From AM-2324 sp042091035 (GTDB taxonomy: Bacteria; Bacteroidota; Bacteroidia; Chitinophagales; Saprospiraceae), in assembly GCA_042091035.1 (NCBI GenBank), contig JBELIG010000127.1, forward strand, positions 1 to 8,873: a DNA stretch of 8,873 nt. Direction: 5' to 3'. Below, one piece after another: positions 1-6,323 of the stretch. A program made the position numbers and the translations under genes. The notes beneath the pieces were generated by a model. That model had not been told where the DNA came from. It saw only the letters and a program-made list of their open reading frames with translations, and ran no database searches. Position 1 is the first letter of the stretch, and the number at the start of each line of letters is the position of its first letter.

Positions 1-38
1 TTTTAAAGTTCATGTATATGAAAAAAAAGTGCTAAAAC

Positions 39-70
39 TTTGGTTAGGATTATAACTATAAGTTAATTTG
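39..70 (+). promoter_or_regulatory. Putative Bacteroidota-type promoter of acpP
   Basis: TTTG at 39-42 is followed by a 20-nt spacer and TTAATTTG at 63-70. This matches 7 of 8 positions of the Bacteroidota -7 element TAnnTTTG with a -33 TTTG at the usual distance. Transcription would start near 75-80, leaving a leader of about 30 nt before the acpP ATG at 106. The motif match is visible; promoter activity is inferred. Confidence 0.45.
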
Positions 71-105
71 CAGAACATTTTGTAACTCAATAAAGTTAAG
101 TGCAT

Positions 106-345
106 ATGTCTAATATTGCAGAAAAAATTACAAACATCATTGTTGACAAATTAGGAGTTGATGCTGCTGATGTTAACCCAGATGCAAACTTCACAACTGA
201 CCTAGGAGCTGACTCTTTAGATATTGTTGAGTTGATCATGGAATTTGAGAAAGAATTTGATCTTTCTATTCCAGATGAGCAAGCGGAAAAGATTCAGACA
301 GTTGGAAACGCAATTGATTATTTGAACTCACAAATTCAAGGATAA
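106..345 (+). CDS. acpP: Acyl carrier protein
   Basis: Acyl carrier protein of 79 residues, the cytosolic carrier of growing fatty-acyl chains in type II fatty acid synthesis. The signature LGADSLDIVEL contains Ser37, the site where 4'-phosphopantetheine is attached. It is followed by the acidic helix II (EL.MEFEKEF) that docks onto partner enzymes such as FabF. Length and acidity are normal for the family. The ATG at 106 is chosen over an in-frame GTG at 100 because MSNIAEKI is a standard ACP N-terminus and the ATG adds no extra residues. fabF lies directly downstream, as in most Bacteroidota, but a terminator hairpin between them (367-408) suggests that much of the transcript stops after acpP, in line with the high ACP level cells need. 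Identification is secure. Confidence 0.97.
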   Translation: MSNIAEKITNIIVDKLGVDAADVNPDANFTTDLGADSLDIVELIMEFEKEFDLSIPDEQAEKIQTVGNAIDYLNSQIQG

Positions 346-366
346 TCCGTGTTTTCGGAACGAAAT

Positions 367-408
367 ACCACAAACTAATTTAATATTGGTTTGTGGTTTT
401 CTTTTTTC
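367..408 (+). terminator. Intrinsic terminator/attenuator between acpP and fabF
   Basis: A perfect 9-bp stem (ACCACAAAC at 367-375 with GTTTGTGGT at 389-397, 13-nt loop) runs into a T-rich tract at 397-408. It lies in the short acpP-fabF gap and would end most acpP transcripts while allowing some read-through into fabF. Confidence 0.75.
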
Positions 409-439
409 TATACTTTCTTTTGATTCAAAAAAAAGCAAT

Positions 440-1687
440 ATGAGAAGAGTTGTGATTACTGGTATCGGTGCAGTAACCCCTATTGGTAACGATATCCCTT
501 CCTTTTTACAAGGACTTCAAGACGGTAAAAGTGGCGCAAATTTGATCACAAAATTTGATGCTGAGTTGTTTAAGACAAAATTTGCCTGTGAACTGAAGGA
601 CTTTGATTACACTACAAGACTTGATAAGAGAGCTGCCAGAAGAATGGACGATTTTACAGTCTATGGTATGGTGGCTACAGCTGAGGCTATGGAGATGAGT
701 GGTATCGATCTTGAATCCATTGATCTCGATAGAGCTGGTGTAATCTGGGGAGCAGGTATTGGCGGCCTTAAAACATTAGAAACAGAAGTTGCTGCATTTT
801 CCACTGGGAATGGTACTCCAAGATTTAATCCGTTCATGATACCGAAAATGATTTCTGATATCGCAGCGGGTTATATTTCAATTAAATATGGATTCCGAGG
901 TGTCAACTACAGTACTGTCTCAGCATGTGCGTCTTCGACGCATGCTCTGATCAATGCTATGGATACCATACGGGCAGGAAGAAATGATATTATCATCGCT
1001 GGTGGATCTGAGGCTTGTGTAACTACTACAGGAATGGGTGGTTTCAACGCAATGAAGGCCTTGTCTACAAGAAATGACGATTTTGAACGTGCATCACGTC
1101 CTTTCGATTCAACAAGAGACGGTTTTGTTCTTGGCGAAGGAGGTGCTGTTATGATTCTTGAAGAATATGAGCACGCTAAAAAGCGTGGTGCTACTATTAT
1201 TGCAGAACTTGCAGGTGGAGCAGCTACAGCTGATGCTCACCATATTACGGCTCCACATCCAGAAGGTTTGGGTGCAGCCAATGTAATGCATTTAGCAATA
1301 AAAGACGCAGGATTGAATCCTTCTGACATAGATTACGTTAATGTTCACGGTACATCTACTCCACTAGGAGATATTGCTGAGGTAAAGGCTATTCAAAAGG
1401 TTTTTGCTGATGCAGCTTATGACATGAACATTAGTTCTACAAAGTCAATGACAGGTCACTTACTTGGTGCTGCTGGAGCAGTAGAGGCTGTGGCAGGTGT
1501 ACTAGCCATGCAAAACAACTTTATACCTCCGACAATCAATCATGAACATATTGATCCGGAGATTGATTCAAAGTTGAATTTGACACTTAATTCACCCCAA
1601 GAACGCAAGGTTGATGCTTTTCTAAGTAACACCTTCGGGTTTGGTGGGCACAATGCCTCTGTTGTCGTTAAACGATTCAAGGGCTAA
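440..1687 (+). CDS. fabF: 3-oxoacyl-[acyl-carrier-protein] synthase II
   Basis: Beta-ketoacyl-ACP synthase II (KAS II) of 415 residues. It condenses malonyl-ACP with acyl-ACP in the elongation cycle of fatty acid synthesis, as a cytosolic homodimer with a thiolase fold. The catalytic triad is intact: Cys163 in SACASSTHA, His303 in HGTSTPLGD and His340 in GHLLGAAGA, with the supporting Lys335 in STKSMTGH. These numbers coincide with those of E. coli FabF, which supports the ATG at 440; reading further upstream in this frame to a TTG at 386 would add 18 unrelated residues and begin inside the acpP terminator hairpin. The C-terminus carries the usual glycine-rich SNTFGFGGHNAS segment. The start is preceded by an A-rich run without a clear Shine-Dalgarno site. 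It follows acpP, its substrate carrier, and precedes rnc, the standard order in this phylum. A close KAS I relative is unlikely given the Cys-His-His spacing and the full-length match. Confidence 0.97.
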   Translation: MRRVVITGIGAVTPIGNDIPSFLQGLQDGKSGANLITKFDAELFKTKFACELKDFDYTTRLDKRAARRMDDFTVYGMVATAEAMEMSGIDLESIDLDRAGVIWGAGIGGLKTLETEVAAFSTGNGTPRFNPFMIPKMISDIAAGYISIKYGFRGVNYSTVSACASSTHALINAMDTIRAGRNDIIIAGGSEACVTTTGMGGFNAMKALSTRNDDFERASRPFDSTRDGFVLGEGGAVMILEEYEHAKKRGATIIAELAGGAATADAHHITAPHPEGLGAANVMHLAIKDAGLNPSDIDYVNVHGTSTPLGDIAEVKAIQKVFADAAYDMNISSTKSMTGHLLGAAGAVEAVAGVLAMQNNFIPPTINHEHIDPEIDSKLNLTLNSPQERKVDAFLSNTFGFGGHNASVVVKRFKG

Positions 1688-1741
1688 AAAAAGCTGTTTA
1701 GGTAACGTAGGTAACAAAAATTATCTAAACAGCCTTTTTTT
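1686..1741 (+). terminator. Strong intrinsic terminator after fabF
   Basis: A 13-bp stem with one G-U pair (1693-1705 with 1721-1733) begins 6 nt after the fabF stop. It is flanked by an A-tract (1686-1692) and a T-tract (1735-1741), so it could work in both directions. It should separate acpP-fabF transcription from rnc. Confidence 0.85.
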
Positions 1742-1744
1742 ATT

Positions 1745-1766
1745 ATCAATATAGAAATATATTGAT
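1745..1766 (+). repeat. Hairpin with GAAA tetraloop in the rnc leader
   Basis: ATCAATATA (1745-1753) and TATATTGAT (1758-1766) form a perfect 9-bp inverted repeat around the GNRA-type loop GAAA. A further copy of ATATTGA at 1773-1779 could pair with the same 5' arm, giving an alternative fold. It sits about 35 nt before the rnc start. Whether it belongs to the rnc transcript, and whether it has a role, is not known. Confidence 0.5.
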
Positions 1767-1800
1767 TACGAAATATTGAAAAAAACAAACTGAGAAAGTT

Positions 1801-2538
1801 TTGGTGAGAATAATAAGAAAGCTGTACAATAAATTTATATCCGAAGACAAAGATTTAGTTAAGAGGTTGTACCCAATAATTGGGTTCATTCCTGTCAACA
1901 TGGAGATTTTTAAAATTGCTTTTTCTCACAAATCTACTCCTGCAGAAAAGTCCTCTGCTGTTACCAATAACGAACGATTAGAATATTTAGGAGACGCTGT
2001 ACTTGGTACTATTGTTGCTGAATATTTATTCAAGAAATACCCAACTGAGAATGAAGGGTTTCTCACCAAGATGAGATCCAAAATCGTTAAGCGTAAATCT
2101 TTGAATAAGATCGGAGAAAAGATGGAATTAGATATCCTTCTTTCCAAATACAATAAAACTAGATTGAGTAATTCAATGCTAGGTAATGCAGTAGAGGCCC
2201 TAGTTGGCGCTGTTTACCTAGAGAATGGTTATGATGGTACTATGAACTTTGTAGTCCGTAAGATCCTTAAGAATTATATTGATGTGGATGAGTTGGAGAC
2301 GACCGATGATAATTACAAAAGCCAGCTATTAGAATGGTGTCAGAAAAATGGCAAGTCCGTATCCTATAGACTTGTAGCACGATATAAACTTGACAAAAGA
2401 GATCGTTTTAAAGTAGCAGTTATGGTTGATAACCAGAAATTTGGTACTGCTGACGACTATAACAAAAAAGCTGCAGAACAAACTGCTTCTCGTGAAGCAC
2501 TGATTAAGATCGGTGTAATGATTCCTGTCCAAAGTTAA
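1801..2538 (+). CDS. rnc: Ribonuclease III
   Basis: RNase III of about 245 residues, a cytosolic Mg2+-dependent endonuclease that cuts double-stranded RNA during rRNA maturation and mRNA turnover. The endonuclease domain spans roughly residues 18-162 and contains the signature NERLEYLGDAVL (57-68), with Glu58, Glu61 and Asp65 matching E. coli Glu38, Glu41 and Asp45. Glu132 in GNAVEALVGAVYL matches the essential Glu117. The double-stranded RNA-binding domain follows (about 170-240) and ends with the typical KKAAEQTASREAL segment. One metal-coordinating position differs: Asn129 stands where E. coli has Asp114. There is no ATG near the expected N-terminus; the gene must begin at TTG 1801 or the adjacent GTG 1804, a one-residue difference I cannot decide. 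A weak start codon would fit low expression. The gene is separated from fabF by a strong terminator, so it probably has its own promoter, which I could not identify with confidence. Confidence 0.95.
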   Translation: MVRIIRKLYNKFISEDKDLVKRLYPIIGFIPVNMEIFKIAFSHKSTPAEKSSAVTNNERLEYLGDAVLGTIVAEYLFKKYPTENEGFLTKMRSKIVKRKSLNKIGEKMELDILLSKYNKTRLSNSMLGNAVEALVGAVYLENGYDGTMNFVVRKILKNYIDVDELETTDDNYKSQLLEWCQKNGKSVSYRLVARYKLDKRDRFKVAVMVDNQKFGTADDYNKKAAEQTASREALIKIGVMIPVQS

Positions 2539-2582
2539 ACTTACCTTTCTTTGTAAGCCCACATACAATAGTAAATATGTAG

Positions 2583-2605
2583 AAAAAAACGTATTGTTTT
2601 TTTTT
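2583..2605 (+). terminator. Possible weak terminator after rnc
   Basis: A7C at 2583-2590 and GTTTTTTT at 2596-2603 form an inverted repeat with a 5-nt loop, ending in a run of nine T (2597-2605). A wider 6-bp pairing (2565-2570 with 2592-2597) is an alternative. The stem is nearly all A-T, so strength is doubtful, but the position about 45 nt after rnc fits a terminator. Confidence 0.4.
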
Positions 2606-2705
2606 ATGAATGTAAAGTGCTTATTTTATTATACTTCCAGAATAATTTTAAAAATTACCGATAAATGGGTAACTTAATGTATTGAATCTCATTACGTTGT
2701 ACCCC

Positions 2706-2736
2706 TTGAATAGCACTCATTTTAATACTACATTTG
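2706..2736 (+). promoter_or_regulatory. Putative promoter of the response regulator gene
   Basis: TTG at 2706-2708, a 20-nt spacer, then TACATTTG at 2729-2736, a full match to the Bacteroidota -7 consensus TAnnTTTG. The predicted transcript starts near 2741-2745 and has an approximately 75-nt leader. The rest of the 279-nt gap between rnc and this gene (2539-2817) shows no open reading frame or RNA gene that I can recognise. Confidence 0.6.
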
Positions 2737-2745
2737 AACTATTAA

Positions 2746-2814
2746 CAAAAACTATTGGCATGAACATCCCGTGTATCCTGTATATCCCATGCAGATAAAC
2801 GGCCAAAAACTATT
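2746..2814 (+). repeat. 11-bp direct repeat pair in the regulator leader
   Basis: CAAAAACTATT occurs at 2746-2756 and again at 2804-2814, 58 bp apart. The second copy ends 3 nt before the start codon at 2818. Between them, TTGGC (2755-2759) can pair with GCCAA (2802-2806) and GCATG (2758-2762) with CATGC (2788-2792), two exclusive folds. The repeat is exact; a regulatory role is inferred. Confidence 0.5.
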
Positions 2815-2817
2815 CTA

Positions 2818-3474
2818 ATGGAACAAACACAAACAAATATTTTGATCGCAGACGATCATCCTGCAGTTCGTATGGGTCTCGTATCTCTTCTTAAGCACAA
2901 ACCCAATTACAAAGTGATTGGTCAAGTTGGCAATTCTAATGAAATTCCAAAGTATTTATCTTCCATCAAAACAGATCTTTTAGTACTAGACTTAAATATG
3001 CCTGGTCAGGATTATTCAGTTACAATTTCTGAAATGCAACAAAACCATCCAGGTGTTAAAATTCTTGTATTTTCTGGTTATTTCGATAATGATCTAGAAA
3101 AAAGACTTAAAAAGATAGGTGTAGATGGTTATGTAACCAAAAACATTCATCCTTCAAGAGTTTTAGATTTACTCGTTGATGTTGTGGATGGAAAGAAATG
3201 TTTTATTTCAGATGAACTAGCAGAGAAAGCTAGTCTAGAAAAACAAATTTCAGACAAATTTAAAGACAGTTTTTGTAAAAGGCTCGGTATATCAAAGAGA
3301 GAGCAAGAAATACTTATCCTTATCAGTAAGGGTATGACAAGCCAAACTATCGGAAAGGCGCTTTTTATAAGTAAATATACGGTAGAAACACACCGCAAGA
3401 ATATCTTACGAAAACTGGATATGAATTCAAGCACCGAACTTGTAAAGTTCGCAATTAAACAAGGACTTGTGTAA
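2818..3474 (+). CDS. NarL/FixJ-family two-component response regulator
   Basis: A 218-residue response regulator with an N-terminal receiver domain (about 6-122) and a C-terminal LuxR-type helix-turn-helix domain (about 154-218). In the receiver, Asp12 and Asp13 form the acidic pocket, Asp58 in LLVLDLNMPG is the expected phosphorylation site, Ser86 is the switch hydroxyl and Lys108 the conserved lysine, so it should be phosphorylatable. The output domain has SKREQEILILISKGM and the recognition-helix region SKYTVETHRKNILRKL, typical of DNA-binding transcription regulators. The ATG at 2818 gives a normal N-terminus directly at the first beta-strand. No histidine kinase is encoded in the window, so it is an orphan here, and the target genes are unknown. 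A terminator follows at 3526. The neighbouring secreted-protein gene is convergent, not co-transcribed, so a direct link is only a possibility. Family assignment is secure; the specific role is not. Confidence 0.95.
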   Translation: MEQTQTNILIADDHPAVRMGLVSLLKHKPNYKVIGQVGNSNEIPKYLSSIKTDLLVLDLNMPGQDYSVTISEMQQNHPGVKILVFSGYFDNDLEKRLKKIGVDGYVTKNIHPSRVLDLLVDVVDGKKCFISDELAEKASLEKQISDKFKDSFCKRLGISKREQEILILISKGMTSQTIGKALFISKYTVETHRKNILRKLDMNSSTELVKFAIKQGLV

Positions 3475-3482
3475 CTACACAA
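3467..3482. repeat. 16-bp palindrome across the regulator stop codon
   Basis: TTGTGTA (3467-3473) and TACACAA (3476-3482) are perfect inverted arms around AC, covering the TAA stop at 3472-3474. TACACAA recurs at 3505-3511. It may be a small RNA hairpin at the transcript end or chance; the arms are short. Confidence 0.35.
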
Positions 3483-3525
3483 AGAAGTCAAATTATAATC
3501 TCAGTACACAAGAATTTATACCAGG

Positions 3526-3558
3526 AACGCCTTTGCTTAATGTAAAGGTGTTTTTTTT
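3526..3558 (+). terminator. Intrinsic terminator after the response regulator
   Basis: A 9-bp stem with one G-U pair (AACGCCTTT at 3526-3534, AAAGGTGTT at 3544-3552, 9-nt loop) runs into eight T (3551-3558). The T-tract overlaps the last codon of the convergent gene that ends at 3557. On the - strand the hairpin is not followed by T residues, so it looks one-directional. Confidence 0.8.
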
Positions 3559-6145
3559 ATTCTATGGTAAATCGCTGTGAAAGTACTTTGGGAATCTGAA
3601 GGATATAATCTCCAGACTCTTTAGGAACAGGAATATAGTATATATTTTGTCCAGATTGTACCCTGTAGCTGTTTGACCAAACAACTTCAGAAACAGCATT
3701 GAAAAGATTAATCGTTAAGTTATTTGAAACTGGACTTGTTATACTCAGTTTTGCCAAATCAAATCCTGATTGTACATCAGACTCATAGAAAAAAGCTTTG
3801 GTCTGAAAGCTAGAACGACTAGGTTTTAGGTTGAATGTTTTTGTATAGCTACATCCTTCAGATCCCTCAAATTTTACAGTATAATAATCAGGGCTTAGCT
3901 TTTCAATACGTTGTCCTTTTGAGCCAGATTGCCACACCCAATTAGATTTCGACATATTTACTCCATATACATTGGTGATTTCAATTACTCCATCTGCAGT
4001 AGAATTTGAGCTGGGTGATTTTACGAAGTATTCAAGACCTAGATGCCCATTAGACTCAATTTCATAACCTGCGGTTACTTTACAATTGTTGTCATCAATA
4101 ACTTCTACATAATAGTCTCCAGCACTTAAGTGCTCAGTTTTAGCCGACCTCGAATCATTGTTCCAGTAATAGTAATATGGCTCTTTGCCTCCTTCCACAT
4201 TGATTTCTATGGAGGCATCAGATCCATCTAAGCAATTCAATGGCTTTAGAGTTTTGAGCTTGATCTCTGGCTTTTCAGGAACCTTGAATATAATTGGTTC
4301 AGATTCTAAGGTACATTTTCCTTTTGCTTGAATTTTATAACTATAAATTCCTTCAGGTAGGTTCTTTCTAGTTAAGCCAGTAGCTCCATCGTTCCAAATA
4401 ACCATATCTGAAAAAATATTTTGATCAGCATGGATAGCAATGTAACCACTCTTAGGCTTGTTACACGTTGGTTGCTTTATCTCTGTATTGTTTATTGGGA
4501 TTGAACGCTCTTTATCCTCAAGAATTCTTCCTTCCTCTAGGTGTATGGAAATGTTTTCGCTAGCCTTGTTTAAGACATGTATATTACTCGGATAATCTGA
4601 AAAACGTATAGCAGCATTTGGAGTCTGTTCGATTACCTTAAAAATCAATTTGGCAAAAATCAATTTCCCATGCTTTGCTTGTAGTTTTCTCTTATCTATG
4701 CAGGTAAATCCTAATAGGCCGTCACTTATCTGGTTAGTATTGAAGTATTCCATGTGTTTCTGCTTACCAATAGAGTCTTTTATCTCCAATAATTCAAGCT
4801 CACTTGGATTCCAGCTTATACTAAATTGGATACCTTGTATACCATCTTCCAATGATCCATAGAGCTCTACTGTTTTTGTTTCTCCCAGGCCACAAGAGTT
4901 CACTTTGCTCATCGAGAGTATATTATTTATGCTTGGTGAAGTAGATTGTTTCTCTTGGTCTAGATCTCCTTTTACAACAAGTATGAAGTCCTGTTCTATA
5001 TCTTTTTTAACTTGGTTAATCGTATAGGTATTCTCAGGAGTGAAAAACCCTTTACTTGAATTAAGTGTTTTCCAATCTTCCTTTGACATTACAGAATATG
5101 CTGTCTTTGCGGAGAAGCCTGCACGTTCTCCTTTTACGAGTTTGAAAAGATACTCATAGTCATATTTGTCAACTGAACCGTTGTTGTCCATATCGGCCGC
5201 ATGCAACAACATATCGTCTTCAATCGGGTTTTCTCCCGAAAGGTGTTCTTTTAATCGGATAAGGTCATTAATATTTAGATAAGGAAGGTCCTCAGCGGCA
5301 AAAGAGAAACCGAATGCAATATCTCTGCTTCCCCCTTGTAGTGGGATACTAAATGATCCGAACCTTGAAGCTCTATGTCCCTCAATGTCTTGATTGATAT
5401 CTTTGATTCGAATCCGATCTAAATGTTCAGGATAATTTGATGCTATATTTCCCTTAAGCCAAAAGTTTAGGTTTTTTAGGTCTTTTTTAAATCCACCGCT
5501 TCCAGAACTATTAAGGTCTTTAATAATGAATTCAACATAATTAAAGCGATTGGAAATTACGATTCCTCTGTTCTTTGCGTTTGAATACTCAGTGAGTTTG
5601 ACAATATCTTTGTCAAGATCATGAGAAAATGGATGTGTGTTTGATCCTTCTAAGGTATAAAAGCTAAGCTGATCTATTTCAGGAGATGTATAACCTAATT
5701 CTTGAAAAGATGCCTTCAAGTCATTGATATCTTGCTTACTGAAATAAAATCGAACTTTATAATTCGTTTCTTTCTCCGTCTCTGGAGCATCAATCCTCCA
5801 ATATCTGTTCATTGTAAAGAAAGCGGTATTTTCTTTTATGAACGATGGGGAATATTCGTGTGCTGATAATCCATAGGCACTTAGTAGGCCACAACTTACT
5901 TCTGTGTTCTGTGGAAGTGCTTCCCCATTAGCAGGTTTTATTGATAAAAGTATGTTGTTTGTTTCAGCCTCGTAAAAATGACTCCAACCTTTTTCATCTT
6001 TGAGGTAAGTTGATGATCTAAGTAGCTTACCTGCTTTTTCTAAAATTGAAAATTGGTTGATGACATCACTCTCAGGTAGGTGCTTGCCTTGAATTGCAGT
6101 AAATGCAATTAATAGAATTGGTATAAGGTAAAAATATCGTTTCAT
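3557..6145 (-). CDS. Secreted T9SS-type protein with dockerin-like, cohesin-like and SprB-like modules
   Basis: A large extracellular protein, 862 residues from the ATG at 6145. That start is preferred over an in-frame ATG at 6157 because it gives a classic signal peptide (MKRYFYLIPILLIAF, cleavage near 20) after an A-rich upstream stretch. Domains in order: an unassigned region (about 35-285) with the phrases MNRYWRI and VRFYF, which resemble beta-sandwich segments of other Bacteroidota surface proteins; a dockerin-like pair (about 291-339) whose second calcium loop is complete (Asp318, Asp320, Asn322, Ser324, Asp326, Asp329) while the first is degenerate; a cohesin-like domain (about 411-538, with GIQFSISWNPSELELLEI); two SprB-like repeats, each framed by cysteines exactly 50 residues apart (561/611 and 638/688), and a third (about 705-775) without its first cysteine; and a C-terminal domain (about 777-862) resembling a type A T9SS sorting signal. 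It is probably exported by T9SS to the cell surface or medium. No catalytic motif is visible; adhesion or scaffolding is a guess. It is transcribed alone, convergent with the response regulator. Confidence 0.85.
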   Translation of the reverse strand: MKRYFYLIPILLIAFTAIQGKHLPESDVINQFSILEKAGKLLRSSTYLKDEKGWSHFYEAETNNILLSIKPANGEALPQNTEVSCGLLSAYGLSAHEYSPSFIKENTAFFTMNRYWRIDAPETEKETNYKVRFYFSKQDINDLKASFQELGYTSPEIDQLSFYTLEGSNTHPFSHDLDKDIVKLTEYSNAKNRGIVISNRFNYVEFIIKDLNSSGSGGFKKDLKNLNFWLKGNIASNYPEHLDRIRIKDINQDIEGHRASRFGSFSIPLQGGSRDIAFGFSFAAEDLPYLNINDLIRLKEHLSGENPIEDDMLLHAADMDNNGSVDKYDYEYLFKLVKGERAGFSAKTAYSVMSKEDWKTLNSSKGFFTPENTYTINQVKKDIEQDFILVVKGDLDQEKQSTSPSINNILSMSKVNSCGLGETKTVELYGSLEDGIQGIQFSISWNPSELELLEIKDSIGKQKHMEYFNTNQISDGLLGFTCIDKRKLQAKHGKLIFAKLIFKVIEQTPNAAIRFSDYPSNIHVLNKASENISIHLEEGRILEDKERSIPINNTEIKQPTCNKPKSGYIAIHADQNIFSDMVIWNDGATGLTRKNLPEGIYSYKIQAKGKCTLESEPIIFKVPEKPEIKLKTLKPLNCLDGSDASIEINVEGGKEPYYYYWNNDSRSAKTEHLSAGDYYVEVIDDNNCKVTAGYEIESNGHLGLEYFVKSPSSNSTADGVIEITNVYGVNMSKSNWVWQSGSKGQRIEKLSPDYYTVKFEGSEGCSYTKTFNLKPSRSSFQTKAFFYESDVQSGFDLAKLSITSPVSNNLTINLFNAVSEVVWSNSYRVQSGQNIYYIPVPKESGDYILQIPKVLSQRFTIE

Positions 6146-6177
6146 TTTAGTTGTCATGTGCTATGTGATAGGAACAA

Positions 6178-6215
6178 TGTAAATGTTTGAGTATTTGATA
6201 TTCATAGCATTTACA
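6178..6215. repeat. Inverted repeat in the leader of the secreted-protein gene
   Basis: TGTAAATG (6178-6185) and CATTTACA (6208-6215) are perfect 8-bp inverted arms 22 nt apart, just upstream of the start region of the secreted-protein gene. They could fold as an RNA stem or act as a spaced protein-binding site. Confidence 0.5.
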
Positions 6216-6235
6216 AGTTAAGGGTTATACGTATC

Positions 6236-6250
6236 TGTAAGACACTTACA
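6236..6250. promoter_or_regulatory. Operator-like palindrome TGTAAG-ACA-CTTACA
   Basis: A perfect 6-bp dyad with a 3-nt centre, sharing the TGTAA/TTACA half-sites of the neighbouring inverted repeat at 6178-6215. It lies just downstream of the candidate - strand promoter, where a bound regulator could block transcription. The dyad is seen directly; its use as an operator is inferred. Confidence 0.4.
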
Positions 6251-6271
6251 TATGACAAAGGCACCTATGTG

Positions 6272-6302
6272 CAAATGTTAAATAATATATAAAAAAAACA
6301 AA
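6272..6302 (-). promoter_or_regulatory. Putative promoter of the secreted-protein gene
   Basis: Read on the - strand, TTTG (6302-6299), a 19-nt spacer and AACATTTG (6279-6272) match the Bacteroidota promoter with one mismatch in the -7 box. A start near 6265 would give a leader of about 120 nt to the ATG at 6145. Confidence 0.4.
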
Positions 6303-6323
6303 TTGAAAGGAATGTAACATTTA

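Noticed and set aside
386..439. Upstream TTG extension of fabF adding 18 residues
   Set aside because: It starts within the acpP terminator hairpin, and the ATG at 440 gives active-site numbering identical to E. coli FabF.
1109..1291. Minus-strand open frame inside fabF
   Set aside because: It lies wholly within a well-supported gene and its product is a Cys/Ser-rich sequence without any family features.
1926..2568. Two minus-strand open frames over rnc
   Set aside because: They are antisense to conserved RNase III domains and show no recognisable protein features.
2656..2704. Possible stems TACC/GGTA and GGGTA/TACCC upstream of the regulator promoter
   Set aside because: The stems are only 4-5 bp with varied loops, as expected by chance in this AT-rich gap.
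3147..3491. 114-codon minus-strand open frame over the response regulator
   Set aside because: It is antisense to the LuxR-type domain, with a low-complexity Ser/Leu-rich product and no plausible start context.
4650..4862. Plus-strand open frame inside the large secreted-protein gene
   Set aside because: It is antisense to the cohesin-like domain and has no family features.
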